64,000 nt of DNA from Alphaproteobacteria bacterium (GCA_016783965.1 JADHVO010000002.1:310001-374000); one strand, 5' to 3'; counted from the stretch's first letter, positions 42,202 through 51,455 are shown. The notes: generated from the sequence alone by a model not told the origin. Translations and numbers: made by a program.

Positions 42202-42675
42202 ATGGAACGTATTCCAATGACCGCCGCGGGCTACAAGGCCCTCGAAGACGAGGTCAACCGTCTCAAAAATGTCGACCGTCACGAGGTGATCAAGGCGATC
42301 GCCGAAGCGCGTGCGCATGGCGACCTGTCGGAGAACGCCGAATACCATGCCGCCAAGGAGCGTCAGGGCTTCATCGAGGGCCGCGTCATGGAGCTCGAAG
42401 ACCAGATCGGCCGCGCCGACGTGATCGACGTGTCGAAGCTGTCGGGCTCGACCGTGAAGTTCGGCGCTACCGTGACTCTCGAGGACGAGGATTCCGGCGA
42501 GAAGAAGAAGTACCAGATCGTCGGCGACGTCGAGAGCGATGCCACCCACGGCCGCATCTCGCTGTCATCGCCCATCGCGCGCGCGATGATCGGCAAGGGC
42601 AAGGGCGATACCATCGAGGTGTCGACGCCCCGCGGCGCCCGCTCCTACGAGATCCTCAAGGTCGAATTCGTCTAG
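42202..42675 (+). CDS. greA: Transcription elongation factor GreA
   Basis: 157 residues. The N-terminal coiled coil starts [22 protein letters not shown] and carries the acidic tip [21 protein letters not shown], whose Asp and Glu coordinate the second magnesium in RNA polymerase. The C-terminal FKBP-like part contains [22 protein letters not shown]. GreA rescues backtracked polymerase by transcript cleavage. Confidence 0.97.
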   Translation: MERIPMTAAGYKALEDEVNRLKNVDRHEVIKAIAEARAHGDLSENAEYHAAKERQGFIEGRVMELEDQIGRADVIDVSKLSGSTVKFGATVTLEDEDSGEKKKYQIVGDVESDATHGRISLSSPIARAMIGKGKGDTIEVSTPRGARSYEILKVEFV

Positions 42676-42900
42676 CGACCCGGCTTCAGCGCGACTGCGA
42701 AGGTCGCGTGCTGCGGCGGCGCCGGTTCGACGCGCGCGGCCGTGTACGTGACGCCACGCGTAGGCGTCACCGCGCAGTTCGCGGTCCCGTCCGGTGAATT
42801 CGAAAGAGTGAGAACCGTGGGCGGCAGGCGATCGCCCCTGCGTCGTATCGCACTTCTAGGTGAGGACCACCTCGGCGCTGCAAAACCCCTTGCCCGGCAT
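42672..42900 (-). pseudogene. Possible frameshifted small gene downstream of the ICMT-like gene
   Basis: An ATG at 42900, with GGAG spaced 6 bases before it, opens MPGKGFCSAEVVLT and meets a TAG at 42858-42856. One frame over, the sequence continues RSAIRRRGDRLPPTVLTLSN, then SPDGTANCAVTPTRGVTYTA and ends [13 protein letters not shown]-stop at 42674-42672. A single base change in length would join the two parts into about 70 residues. This could be a decayed gene; I do not recognise it. Confidence 0.35.
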
Positions 42901-42914
42901 GTCGCGCTCCCAGC

Positions 42915-43586
42915 TCAGAACACACCCGGCAGGAAACGCGCCGTCCGCGCACGGTACGCGGCATATTCCGGATGCGCCAGTGTCAGCACCCGCTCCTCGT
43001 ACACCGTGCGCCAATAGACAAAGCCGAGGTTCGCCACGCCCAGCACGCCCGCCCAGGGTTGCGCAAACTGGATCGCAGTGCCGATGACGATCAGCGACTC
43101 CGCCGTGTAGAGCGGATGGCGTGCCCACGCATACGGCCCGCGCATCACCAGTCCGCGCGCTTCGGGAAACACCGAGAAGTTGCGGCCCAGCGCCCATACG
43201 ATCAGCGCCGAGGCCACGCAACCTCCGAAGATCAACCCGTTGGCCAGCGCCTGCACCGCCAGCGGCAGGGTCGCCGGGGGCAAATAGAGGATCGCCACGC
43301 TCATGAACGTCCCGACGATCGCCACTGCGCGCGGCACAACACCGTCCGACCGCCCGGTCGGCGCAGTACGCGCCAGGAGTGCCATCACGACCACGAAGTA
43401 GAAAACCTCCGCCCCCGCCAGCGACAGGTATTGCAGCACGCGACCGATGTCCCCGTGTTCGAATACCGCCGCGCCGCTGCGCAGGAACGGCACCTGCCGC
43501 CACAGGATGAACACGTACCAAAGCACCAGCGGCAGGGCCGTCAGCGCGTCGTAAGACTTGGTCGAACGGAACCGCGCGAAATTCAT
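42915..43586 (-). CDS. Isoprenylcysteine carboxyl methyltransferase-like membrane protein
   Basis: 223 residues with about five or six membrane helices. The conserved end RGPYAWARHPLYTAESLIVIG and EERVLTLAHPEYAAYRA match the ICMT/NnrU-type methyltransferase family, in which the HPxY-E motif binds the SAM headgroup. The substrate is unknown. Its ATG at 43586 overlaps the stop of the upstream methyltransferase gene by one base (TGATG). Confidence 0.85.
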   Translation of the reverse strand: MNFARFRSTKSYDALTALPLVLWYVFILWRQVPFLRSGAAVFEHGDIGRVLQYLSLAGAEVFYFVVVMALLARTAPTGRSDGVVPRAVAIVGTFMSVAILYLPPATLPLAVQALANGLIFGGCVASALIVWALGRNFSVFPEARGLVMRGPYAWARHPLYTAESLIVIGTAIQFAQPWAGVLGVANLGFVYWRTVYEERVLTLAHPEYAAYRARTARFLPGVF

Positions 43587-44374
43587 CAACGCCGCGCCAC
43601 AAGCGCGCTCAGTTCCGCGATCTCGACGAACCGTCCGTCCACGGACAGCTCGGCCAGCGCCTTCCGCATCTCCGCCTCGAACGCTGGCGCACGCTCGCCG
43701 AGCACCTGTGGCGAGGTCGCCGACAGTGAGAAAGCGCGGCCGACAATCTCGTCCGCCGTAATTTCGCGCCGGACGAATTCGCTCAGCCCCGAGACGCGCG
43801 CAAATGCCGACTCCAGCAACAACGAATGCACCGTGCGATGGCCTTCGCGTCGCCGCTCGCGCACATGCGCCGCATCGTGGCGGCCATAACCGCCTGCGAC
43901 CTCTTCCAGCTTGCGCCGCCAGGTGTTTTCCGCTGTGCGTGGGTGTTCGTCATTGAAGAACGCCAGCGCGCCGTCGCGCGTCACCATCCTGTCCAGTGTC
44001 TTGAGCGTCGCCTCGCGATCCATCCAGTGGAACGAACGCCCCATCGTCACCAGCCGGAAGGGCCCCACGCCGTCCGGCAGCGCGAACGAACTGCCCTGCC
44101 GCACATCGACGCGCACACCCGCCTCGGCGGACGCTTCGCGGCACGCGTTCACCATGCCGGGTTCGGGATCGACGGCCACCACGGACATGCCCAGCTTCGC
44201 GAACGGTACCGCCAAGAAGCCCGGCCCGCAGCCCAGGTCCATCACCGCATCGCCGGTCCGCAAGCCGACGAATTCGGCAACCCGCGCGATCAGCGAATCG
44301 GGATAACCGAGGCGATACCGTGCGTAAAACGGCACGGTCGAACGAAACCGCCTTGGATTGAAGGTCTCGCTCAT
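43586..44374 (-). CDS. Class I SAM-dependent methyltransferase
   Basis: 262 residues. Motif I is VMDLGCGPGFLAVPFAKLG (44-62), motif II-like VVAVDPEPGMVNACRE, and FHWMDREATLKTLDRMV marks motif IV-like helix. It has no membrane segments. The substrate is unknown. The following gene is a membrane methyltransferase, coupled by a one-base overlap, so the two may act on the same lipid or cofactor. Confidence 0.9.
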   Translation of the reverse strand: MSETFNPRRFRSTVPFYARYRLGYPDSLIARVAEFVGLRTGDAVMDLGCGPGFLAVPFAKLGMSVVAVDPEPGMVNACREASAEAGVRVDVRQGSSFALPDGVGPFRLVTMGRSFHWMDREATLKTLDRMVTRDGALAFFNDEHPRTAENTWRRKLEEVAGGYGRHDAAHVRERRREGHRTVHSLLLESAFARVSGLSEFVRREITADEIVGRAFSLSATSPQVLGERAPAFEAEMRKALAELSVDGRFVEIAELSALVARR

Positions 44375-44439
44375 GTCGCCCCGGCTTTGCTTTGTTCCGC
44401 AGGGCCTTATACTAGCGGCCGTTGGCACAGGCTGGAATC

Positions 44440-45147
44440 ATGGCGAACATCGCGCTCGTAGACGACGACAAGAACATCCTGGCGTCGGTCAATATGTTGC
44501 TGGAGCAGGAGGGGTATCACGTCCGCACCTTCTCCGACGGCGCCTCGGCGCTTACCGCGCTGACTGCCAACCCGCCCGATCTCGCGATCCTCGACATCAA
44601 GATGCCGCGCATGGACGGCCTCGAGCTCCTGCGCCGCCTGCGCCAGACGGCGGAGAATCTACCCGTGATCTTCCTCACATCCAAGGATGAGGAGATCGAC
44701 GAGCTGATGGGCCTCAACGCCGGGGCCGATGACTACATCCGCAAACCCTTCTCCCAGCGCCTGCTGCTCGAGCGCGTGAAGGCGGTGCTCCGCCGCGCCG
44801 ACAACAGCAAGACCGGCGCCGCAGCCGGTGGCGAGGGCAGGAAGGAAGCGCTGGTGCGCGGCAAGCTCGCGCTCGATCCGCAGCGCCACGAATGCACCTG
44901 GGACGGCAAGCCCGTCCGCCTCACCGTCACCGAGTTCCTGATCCTCCAGGCGCTGGCCCAGCGTCCCGGCTTCGTGAAGAGCCGCGACAGCCTCATGGAC
45001 GCCGCATACGACGACCAGGTTTACGTCGATGACCGCACCATCGACAGCCACATCAAGCGACTGCGCAAGAAGTTCAAGGTCGTCGACGACGACTTCGATG
45101 CCATCGAAACCCTCTATGGCGTCGGCTATCGCTATCGCGAGGCGTAA
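44440..45147 (+). CDS. chvI: Two-component response regulator ChvI
   Basis: 235 residues. Receiver domain 1-115 with acidic pocket VDDD (7-10) and phospho-acceptor Asp52 ([11 protein letters not shown]). The OmpR-type winged-helix domain (145-235) ends [28 protein letters not shown], nearly the standard ChvI ending. The start at 44440 ([12 protein letters not shown]) fits the family; the ATG at 44422 adds only MAQAGI. It is followed by its sensor ChvG. The pair controls acid and cell-envelope responses in alphaproteobacteria. Confidence 0.95.
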   Translation: MANIALVDDDKNILASVNMLLEQEGYHVRTFSDGASALTALTANPPDLAILDIKMPRMDGLELLRRLRQTAENLPVIFLTSKDEEIDELMGLNAGADDYIRKPFSQRLLLERVKAVLRRADNSKTGAAAGGEGRKEALVRGKLALDPQRHECTWDGKPVRLTVTEFLILQALAQRPGFVKSRDSLMDAAYDDQVYVDDRTIDSHIKRLRKKFKVVDDDFDAIETLYGVGYRYREA

Positions 45148-45171
45148 CGCCCGCATCCGGGCCTGACACAC

Positions 45172-46749
45172 ATGGCCGCCGCCCAACCCAGACGCTCGCG
45201 CTTTTCCGCGCTGTCGCGGCGCATCATCCTGTTCAACGCGTTCGCGCTGGTCGTGCTGATCACCGGCGTGCTGGTGGTGCAGACCAACCGTGCCAGCCTT
45301 GTGGACGAGCGCCTCAGCGGCATCCAGACCCAGGCCCAGATCGTCGCCTCGACGCTCGCCGAATACTCCACCGACGAATACAACCACATGGTCTATGTGG
45401 CGCAAGCCAAGCCTTTGCTCCGCCAGCTCGTCGCGCCCACGCGCTTGCGCGCCCGTCTCTACGACACCACCGGACATCTCCTGATCGACACCCGCTACCT
45501 GCTCGCCCGCAACGTCGTGCAGGTGCAGGAGCTGCCGCCGCTGGACGACTGGTGGGAGCGCCTCAAGGACAACGCCTACCGCCTATACGATGGCATCATG
45601 GGCGTGCGCCCCTTCACCCATCTCGATCCGTATTTCGAGGCGGGCGACGACGGCCGCGTCTACAGCGAGGTCACCACGGCGCTCGCCGGCGACAGCGCCG
45701 ACGCCGAACGCGTAGATGAGCACAACCGCCTCGTCCTCTCCGTCGCAGTACCGGTCCAGCGCTTCAAGGCGATCTACGGCGTGCTGCTGGTCTCCACCGA
45801 AGGCGGCGATATCGACAATATCCTGCGCGAGGAGCGCGCCACGCTGATCCAGGTGTTCCTGGTCGCGGTCGCTGTGATGGTGGTGTCGTCGCTTTTCCTC
45901 GCCCGCTTCATCGCCGACCCGGTGCAGCGCCTCTCCCATGCCGCTGACGAGGTCCGCAGCGGCCACGCCGGCCGCGTCGACATCCCCACGCTGGACGAGC
46001 GACGCGACGAGATCGGCGATCTTGCCGAGAGCCTCTCCGCCATGACCAAGGCGCTCTACGCCCGCATCGACGCCATCGAGGCGTTTGCCGCCGACGTCGC
46101 GCACGAACTCAAGAACCCGCTTACCTCGCTCAAGAGCGCGGTGGAGATGCTCGGCCGCGCCCATACCGATGACGCCCGCGCGCGCATGATGGGCATCGTG
46201 CGCAACGACGTGAAACGCATCGATCGCCTCATCTCCGACATCTCCGACGCCTCGCGCCTCGACGCCGAGCTCAGCCGGGAAAGCGCCGAACGCATCGACA
46301 TCCGCCACCTCCTCGAAACCATCGTCGAGGTCTACAACGCCACCGAGCTGCCGCGCGGCGTGCATCTCGAGCTGAAGACCGACCTGCAGCCCGGCGCCAA
46401 GACGATGGGTATCGACGAACGCCTTGGCCAGGTCTTTCGCAACCTGATTGACAACGCCATTTCCTTCAGTCCCGACGGCGGGGCAGTCGAGATCAGCGCC
46501 ACCGCCGAAGGCGGCTTCGCGAAGATCCTGGTCGACGATCACGGCCCAGGCATTCCGCCGGAAAACCTCGAGAGCATTTTCGACCGCTTCTACACCTCGC
46601 GCCCTGCCGACCACTTCGGCAACAATTCCGGCCTCGGTCTTTCCATCGCGCGCCAGATCGTCGAAGCCGCGGGTGGCACCATCGTCGCCGCCAACCGCGA
46701 CGAAGGCGGCGCTTGCTTCGTGGTGCGCCTCCCGCTGGTGCGCGGATGA
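45172..46749 (+). CDS. chvG: Sensor histidine kinase ChvG
   Basis: 525 residues. A membrane helix (20-40) is followed by a periplasmic sensor region (about 45-215), a second helix (about 222-245), HAMP (SHAADEVRSGHAGRVDIPTL) and HisKA with phospho-acceptor His311 in DVAHELKNPLTSL. The ATPase part has NLIDNAISFSPDGG, DDHGPGIPPENL and SGLGLSIARQIVEAAGG. In alphaproteobacteria the ChvG periplasmic domain is inhibited by ExoR-type proteins; no exoR is seen here. It overlaps hprK by 4 bases. Confidence 0.95.
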   Translation: MAAAQPRRSRFSALSRRIILFNAFALVVLITGVLVVQTNRASLVDERLSGIQTQAQIVASTLAEYSTDEYNHMVYVAQAKPLLRQLVAPTRLRARLYDTTGHLLIDTRYLLARNVVQVQELPPLDDWWERLKDNAYRLYDGIMGVRPFTHLDPYFEAGDDGRVYSEVTTALAGDSADAERVDEHNRLVLSVAVPVQRFKAIYGVLLVSTEGGDIDNILREERATLIQVFLVAVAVMVVSSLFLARFIADPVQRLSHAADEVRSGHAGRVDIPTLDERRDEIGDLAESLSAMTKALYARIDAIEAFAADVAHELKNPLTSLKSAVEMLGRAHTDDARARMMGIVRNDVKRIDRLISDISDASRLDAELSRESAERIDIRHLLETIVEVYNATELPRGVHLELKTDLQPGAKTMGIDERLGQVFRNLIDNAISFSPDGGAVEISATAEGGFAKILVDDHGPGIPPENLESIFDRFYTSRPADHFGNNSGLGLSIARQIVEAAGGTIVAANRDEGGACFVVRLPLVRG

Positions 46750-47189
46750 ACATCCACGCTACCTGCGTCGTCTACAAACGGGCCGGCATTCTCCTCATCG
46801 GCAAGAGCGGCAGCGGCAAGTCCGACCTCGCCCTGCGCCTGATCGCGCTCGGCGCCCGCCTCGTCGCCGACGATCGGACCGACCTCAAGGTTAAAAACGG
46901 GGCCCTGGTCGCCACGCCGCCGAAAGTCATTGCCGGTCTGCTCGAGATCCGCGGCGTCGGCATCGTGGAAACCCCTAATGCCGCCAGCACCCGCATTGCG
47001 CTAGTGGTGGATCTGTCAGGCAAGGTCGAACGCCTGCCGGAGCTGCGGCGCTACGAGCCGCCCCTGCGCACGCGGCGCGCCGATTGGCCTCACTTGATCG
47101 CGCTCAACGCGTTCGAGGCATCGGCGCCGCACAAGGTGCTGGCGGCGCTGCGTCAGGGAACCAGACGCCGCGGAGTCAAGCGGATTTGA
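46746..47189 (+). CDS. hprK: Short HPr kinase/phosphorylase (alphaproteobacterial form)
   Basis: 147 residues; the family is about 310 residues in Firmicutes, and the N-terminal domain is absent here as in other alphaproteobacteria. The P-loop is GKSGSGKSDLALRLI (19-33), followed by LVADDRTDL and LEIRGVGIVETP, the latter the HprK hallmark. It phosphorylates HPr on a serine. Coupled to chvG (ATGA). It starts a string hprK-EIIA-HPr with no membrane EII, which points to a regulatory rather than sugar-uptake role. Confidence 0.95.
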   Translation: MNIHATCVVYKRAGILLIGKSGSGKSDLALRLIALGARLVADDRTDLKVKNGALVATPPKVIAGLLEIRGVGIVETPNAASTRIALVVDLSGKVERLPELRRYEPPLRTRRADWPHLIALNAFEASAPHKVLAALRQGTRRRGVKRI

Positions 47190-47244
47190 GGCCTTTTCCG
47201 CATCTTGAAGATTGGTATCGTCCTACCCATATCCGGGGATCATC

Positions 47245-47652
47245 ATGATTGGCATCGTTCTGGTTACCCATGGCCGCCTCGCGCAGGAATTCATTGCCGC
47301 GATGGAACACATGGTCGGTCCCCAAACCCATCTGCGCGCCGTCTGCATCGGCCCCGAGGACGACATCGAACGCCGTCAGCATGAGATCGCCGCCGCGGCC
47401 AAATCGGTCGACGTGGGCCGCGGTGTCGTGATCGCCACCGACATGTTCGGCGGCACGCCTTGCAATCTCGCGCTCACCGTTCTGGAGCGCGGCAAGATCG
47501 AAGTGCTCGCCGGTGTCAATCTGCCAAGCCTCATCAAGCTGATCGACGTGCGCACCAAGCTGCCGCTCGACGAGGCCGTGAAACTCGCGATCGACGCGGG
47601 CCGCAAATACATGCGCGCCGGCTCCGCCGACCTGATGGGCGTCACGAAGTAG
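47245..47652 (+). CDS. PTS EIIA component, mannose family
   Basis: 135 residues. The phosphorylated histidine is His9 in IGIVLVTHGRLAQEFI. ATDMFGGTPCNLALTV and GVNLPSLIKLIDVRT are the typical mannose-family blocks. There are no IIB, IIC or IID genes, so it probably accepts phosphate from HPr and acts as a regulator, as do the orphan EIIA proteins of rhizobia. ATG 47245 begins the conserved MIGIV; a longer frame from 47212 is unlikely. Confidence 0.94.
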   Translation: MIGIVLVTHGRLAQEFIAAMEHMVGPQTHLRAVCIGPEDDIERRQHEIAAAAKSVDVGRGVVIATDMFGGTPCNLALTVLERGKIEVLAGVNLPSLIKLIDVRTKLPLDEAVKLAIDAGRKYMRAGSADLMGVTK

Positions 47653-47654
47653 GA

Positions 47655-47936
47655 ATGGGGGACGGGGGCAAGCGGACAGCTATCGTCCGTATAAAAAACA
47701 AGCGCGGCCTGCACGCCCGCGCCTCCGCCAAGATCGTGGAGGCCGCCGCGCGCTTCCAGTCCGAGATCAACATCATCAAGGACGGCCAGGCCGTGAACGC
47801 CCGCTCGATCATGGGCCTGATGATGCTCGCCGCTGCCATGGGCAGCGACGTCGAGGTGACAGCCGAAGGCCCCGACGCCGCCGAAGCCCTGACCGCCATC
47901 GTCGCCCTCGCCGACGCCAAGTTCGGCGAGGAGTGA
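47655..47936 (+). CDS. ptsH: Phosphocarrier protein HPr
   Basis: 93 residues. His20 in KNKRGLHARASAKIVEAA is the phosphorylation site, and Ser51 in NARSIMGLMMLAA is the site for HprK. The presence of the Ser site beside hprK supports a working HPr(Ser-P) circuit. The ATG at 47655 follows the EIIA stop by two bases. AGGA lies only one base before the ATG, so the start may be somewhat further in. Confidence 0.95.
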   Translation: MGDGGKRTAIVRIKNKRGLHARASAKIVEAAARFQSEINIIKDGQAVNARSIMGLMMLAAAMGSDVEVTAEGPDAAEALTAIVALADAKFGEE

Positions 47937-47958
47937 GCGCTACACTTTTCTGCAACGC

Positions 47959-47994
47959 TGTCATGGCCCGCAACAGCGGGCCACCCAGGTGACG
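47959..47994. repeat. GTCATGGCC hairpin repeat, copy 2
   Basis: TGGCCCGC-AACA-GCGGGCCA is an 8-bp stem, preceded by GTCA and followed by CCCAGGTGACG. The ends repeat those at 29544 and 57817. It sits in the gap after the HPr gene and may act as a terminator or a protein-binding site. Confidence 0.65.
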
Positions 47995-48014
47995 TCTTGC
48001 GCTATCATCGGCGC

Positions 48015-48581
48015 ATGAGTCCGCGCCTCAACGAACATGCCGACGGCATCTATACGCTGACGCACTTCCTGAGTGCGGATGAATGCGCCCGCCTGATCGC
48101 CCACGCCGAAGCCAGTGGCTTCGAAGCCGCATCTATCGTCACCGGCTCCGGCACAAAGTTCGTGCCGTCCATCCGCAACAACGCCCGCGTCATCCAGGAC
48201 GATCTTATCCGCGCGGCCGATCTGTGGGCACGCCTGCGCGATCATGTTCCACCATTCATTGCAGGCCGGCAGGCTATAGGCGTCAACGAGCGCTTCCGCT
48301 TCTACCGCTACGATCCGGGCCAACAATTCGCCGGCCACGAAGACGCTCCGTTCCGCCGCGACAACGGCGAGCAGAGCCTCCTCACGTTCATGGTATACCT
48401 GAACGACGGATTCGAAGGTGGAGAGACCGTCTTCCGCGAGGTCGTCATTGCGCCGGCAATGGGGACAGCCCTGCTCTTTCGGCATGAACTGTTTCACGAA
48501 GGACGCGCGGTCCGCGCAGGCCGGAAATACGTTCTGCGCTCCGACGTCATGTTCAACCCGCCGGGGCGGATCAGCGGTTAG
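48015..48581 (+). CDS. 2OG-Fe(II) oxygenase family protein
   Basis: 188 residues. The iron ligands are in AGHEDAPFRR (His and Asp of the HxD motif) and [17 protein letters not shown], whose Arg binds 2-oxoglutarate. FMVYLNDGFEGGETVF is typical of the prolyl-4-hydroxylase-like branch. Substrate unknown. ATG 48015 follows an in-frame TTG at 47997 that would add MRYHRR. The stop interlocks with that of the convergent gene (TTAG). Confidence 0.85.
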   Translation: MSPRLNEHADGIYTLTHFLSADECARLIAHAEASGFEAASIVTGSGTKFVPSIRNNARVIQDDLIRAADLWARLRDHVPPFIAGRQAIGVNERFRFYRYDPGQQFAGHEDAPFRRDNGEQSLLTFMVYLNDGFEGGETVFREVVIAPAMGTALLFRHELFHEGRAVRAGRKYVLRSDVMFNPPGRISG

Positions 48582-48976
48582 GGAGCCGCCTTCTTCCTGA
48601 AGAACCCGCTGACCCATACGGCGAAGCTGATCAGCGACAGGCCCCACAGCAGGTAATCGACCGCGCCGTTAACGTCGTCCGGCAGCACGAACGACGCCGC
48701 CCCGAAACTGATCGACGCAAACAGGGAGAACTGCTTCCACGGCAGCCGAAAGAACAGCGTTTGCCGACGCTCTTTCTTCCAGCGCCGCAACTCCTCGTCC
48801 ACCGACAGCTCGGGGGACGGAACGACGGCAGCCGGCGGCTTCTCAACCGCAACGGGCTTCTGCTCGAGAACGGGCACCGCGCGAACGATGTCGGGCGCGA
48901 CAACGGCTGCCTTCGCCTCACGCCGTACCGGCGCCAGGGCAACAGACGCGCGCTTGCCGAAAGTCCTGGCCGCCAT
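48578..48976 (-). CDS. Hypothetical protein with two C-terminal membrane helices
   Basis: 132 residues: an Ala/Val/Pro-rich, basic, probably disordered N-terminal half (1-65), then a charged ELRRWKKERRQTLFFRL segment and two hydrophobic helices at about 84-101 and 108-126, ending FFRKKAAP. Family unknown. It lies between the 2OG oxygenase and the DUF3828-like gene. Confidence 0.5.
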   Translation of the reverse strand: MAARTFGKRASVALAPVRREAKAAVVAPDIVRAVPVLEQKPVAVEKPPAAVVPSPELSVDEELRRWKKERRQTLFFRLPWKQFSLFASISFGAASFVLPDDVNGAVDYLLWGLSLISFAVWVSGFFRKKAAP

Positions 48977-49113
48977 GACGCCCCGAGCCCCGATGGAACC
49001 CGCGATGCTCGCAGCGCAGCGTTACCAATTCGTTGTCAGCCACGCGCGCGCCCGGCAGTGTCGTGCGACGACGGCACCGCGATCGACCCGGCGGCAGGGA
49101 CCGACAAGCCGGC

Positions 49114-49632
49114 TTAGTCGTGCGCCCAGTCGCCCTTGGCGTGGCGCGCGTTGGCCTTCGTCAGGTCGTCGAGATAGCTCTTCTCGTCCTTGGTGGAGAG
49201 GTCGTGAATGCGCCACTGCCCGTTCACCGGAACCAGGTGCAGTGTCAGAAGGTTCGGCTTGCCGTTGCTGCCGCCGAACTGCAGGTCAACGACAGCGTCC
49301 GCATTCGCACCCTTCATCGTTACCGACACGATCTTCGGCTTCAGGCCCGCATCGTCCTGGCATTGGCAGATCGGATCGGCGTCGACGAAGCCGACCTCTC
49401 CCTTCGCCAGCCGCGTGTCCTCCTGGAAGGCCTTGATCAGCGCAGCGTCGAACACCGCGGGCGCATCCTTGCCCGTCGGCTCGAAGACCGGCCCGCCTTC
49501 CTTCTGCGGATAGTGCGCATAGAGCTTCTGAACGAACACCCGCGCCGAATTCGCATCCAGCGCCGGCGCGCCCGCCGCCGCCGGCATCGCCATCGCAATC
49601 GCGGCCGCTGCCAACATCAACCAAGGCTTCAT
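49114..49632 (-). CDS. Secreted DUF3828-like protein
   Basis: 172 residues. Signal peptide 1-21 (MLAAAAIAMAMPAAAGA region). The mature domain resembles the NTF2-like DUF3828 family: RVFVQKLYAHYPQKEG, FDAALIKAFQEDTRLAKGEVGFVDADPICQCQD and LVPVNGQWRIHDL. The CxC pair in PICQC may be a disulfide or a ligand site. The protein is probably periplasmic; function unknown. Confidence 0.7.
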   Translation of the reverse strand: MKPWLMLAAAAIAMAMPAAAGAPALDANSARVFVQKLYAHYPQKEGGPVFEPTGKDAPAVFDAALIKAFQEDTRLAKGEVGFVDADPICQCQDDAGLKPKIVSVTMKGANADAVVDLQFGGSNGKPNLLTLHLVPVNGQWRIHDLSTKDEKSYLDDLTKANARHAKGDWAHD

Positions 49633-50002
49633 CGATAAACCCCCGCTTCGAAAGGCATGTGTGGCTGTATCCCACGATCACGGCGAAGTCTTGGCTTCCC
49701 GCGCCCGGAATGTGGCTCGCGAGCATTCGCTGTGACTTGAAGTTCCGGAATGAAGTCCTACATCAGGGGCCCACTCGTGGAAGGAGAGGGAAATCGGGGC
49801 TTCATCGAAGGCATTTTCGGAGGCTGCTCCGTCGCTTAATCCCCAGATCACCGAATTGAATCGCGAATTTACGGTTTCCCCCCTCCCCCTGCGATTTCAT
49901 GTGGTTCGAATAGCAAATAAAGACATGCAGATTTCTTTATATGCTCCTTGCCGGCCCGGAAAGCCGCTGCTATACCCCGCGCGCTTTCCGAAGGAATCCC
50001 AA
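49633..50002. other. 370-bp gap before ahcY
   Basis: No gene is supported here. It is lower in GC than most of the window, contains a C-rich run (CCCCCCTCCCCC, about 49879-49890) and a promoter-like pair just before ahcY. I searched by eye for the SAH and SAM riboswitch signatures known from proteobacteria and did not find them. Confidence 0.5.
49950..49978 (+). promoter_or_regulatory. Putative sigma-70-type promoter of ahcY
   Basis: TTGCCG (49950-49955) and TATACC (49973-49978) are separated by 17 bases and lie 25 bases before the ATG of ahcY. Confidence 0.55.
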
Positions 50003-51409
50003 ATGGCCGATCACCACGATTACGTCGTCAAGGACATCACGCTGGCCGATTGGGGCCGCAAGGAAATCGCCATGGCCGAGGTCGAGATGCCCGGCCTGAT
50101 GGCCACCCGCGCCGAGTTCGCCAAGAGCCAGCCGCTGAAGGGCGCGCGCATCGCCGGCTCGCTGCACATGACCATCCAGACGGCCGTGCTGATCGAGACC
50201 TTGAAGGCGCTCGGCGCCGACGTCCGCTGGGTGTCGTGCAACATCTATTCGACCCAGGACCACGCCGCCGCCGCGATCGCTGCGGGCGGCACACCGGTCT
50301 TCGCGGTGAAGGGCGAGAGCCTGAAGGACTACTGGGACTACACCGCCCGCCTGTTCGAATGGCACGGCGGCGGCACGCCCAACATGATCCTGGACGACGG
50401 CGGCGACGCCACCATGCTCGTCCACCACGGCCTGCGCGCCGAGAAGGGCGACACCAAGTTCCTCGACAAGCCGGAGAACGAGGAAGAGGAAGTCTTCTAC
50501 GCGCTCATCAAGCGCCTCCTGAAGGAGAAGCCGAAGGGCTGGTTCGCGGAGATCGCGGCGAACATCAAGGGCGTCTCGGAAGAGACCACCACCGGCGTCC
50601 ATCGCCTCTACATCATGGAGAAGGAGGGCAAGCTCCTCTTCCCCGCGATCAATGTGAACGACAGCGTCACCAAGTCGAAGTTCGACAACCTTTATGGCTG
50701 CCGCGAGTCGCTGGTCGACGGCATTCGCCGCGGCACTGACGTGATGATGGCCGGCAAGGTCGCGATGGTTTGCGGCTTCGGCGACGTGGGCAAGGGCTCG
50801 GCCGCGTCGCTGCGCCAGGCCGGCTGCCGCGTGATGGTGTCGGAGATCGATCCGATCTGCGCACTCCAGGCCGCGATGGAAGGCTATGAGGTCGTGACCA
50901 TGGAAGACGCCGCGCCGAAGGCCGACATCTTCGTCACCGCCACCGGCAACGTCGACGTGCTGACGCTGGACCACATGCGCGCCATGAAGGACCGCGCCAT
51001 CGTCTGCAACATCGGCCACTTCGACTCCGAGATCCAGGTCGCCGCGCTCCGGAACTACAAGTGGAGCAACGTGAAGCCGCAGGTCGACGAGGTGCAGTTC
51101 CCCGACGGGCACAAGATCATCCTTCTCTCCGAAGGCCGTCTCGTGAACCTCGGCAACGCGATGGGCCATCCGAGCTTCGTGATGTCGGCGTCCTTCACGA
51201 ACCAGACGCTGGCGCAGATGGAGCTGTGGAACGACAAGGGCAAGTACCAGAAGAAGGTCTACACCCTGCCCAAGCACCTCGACGAAAAGGTCGCGCGCCT
51301 GCATCTCGAAAAGATCGGCGCCAAGCTGACCCAGCTCACGCCCAAGCAGTCGGAGTACATCAGCGTACCCGAAGCCGGCCCGTACAAGCCGGATCACTAC
51401 CGGTACTGA
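50003..51409 (+). CDS. ahcY: S-adenosyl-L-homocysteine hydrolase
   Basis: 468 residues. It splits S-adenosylhomocysteine into adenosine and homocysteine with a bound NAD. The NAD loop is [19 protein letters not shown] and the active-site region is [17 protein letters not shown]. The C-terminal [22 protein letters not shown]...PYKPDHYRY with invariant Lys and Tyr is complete. AAGGAA lies 8 bases before the ATG. In related genomes this gene commonly closes the chvI-chvG-hprK-EIIA-HPr block, as it nearly does here. Confidence 0.97.
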   Translation: MADHHDYVVKDITLADWGRKEIAMAEVEMPGLMATRAEFAKSQPLKGARIAGSLHMTIQTAVLIETLKALGADVRWVSCNIYSTQDHAAAAIAAGGTPVFAVKGESLKDYWDYTARLFEWHGGGTPNMILDDGGDATMLVHHGLRAEKGDTKFLDKPENEEEEVFYALIKRLLKEKPKGWFAEIAANIKGVSEETTTGVHRLYIMEKEGKLLFPAINVNDSVTKSKFDNLYGCRESLVDGIRRGTDVMMAGKVAMVCGFGDVGKGSAASLRQAGCRVMVSEIDPICALQAAMEGYEVVTMEDAAPKADIFVTATGNVDVLTLDHMRAMKDRAIVCNIGHFDSEIQVAALRNYKWSNVKPQVDEVQFPDGHKIILLSEGRLVNLGNAMGHPSFVMSASFTNQTLAQMELWNDKGKYQKKVYTLPKHLDEKVARLHLEKIGAKLTQLTPKQSEYISVPEAGPYKPDHYRY

Positions 51410-51455
51410 GGAGATCAGTGTAGATTTCGTGCACAATCTTGGGTGAACATCCGGA

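Noticed and set aside
49633-50002. SAM- or SAH-responsive riboswitch upstream of ahcY
   Set aside because: I compared the leader with the recalled conserved cores of the SAH, SAM-II and SAM/SAH aptamers and found none. A covariance search (Infernal with Rfam models) would settle it.
49970-51436. Minus-strand frame of 488 codons opposite ahcY
   Set aside because: Antisense shadow of a conserved enzyme with no motif of its own.
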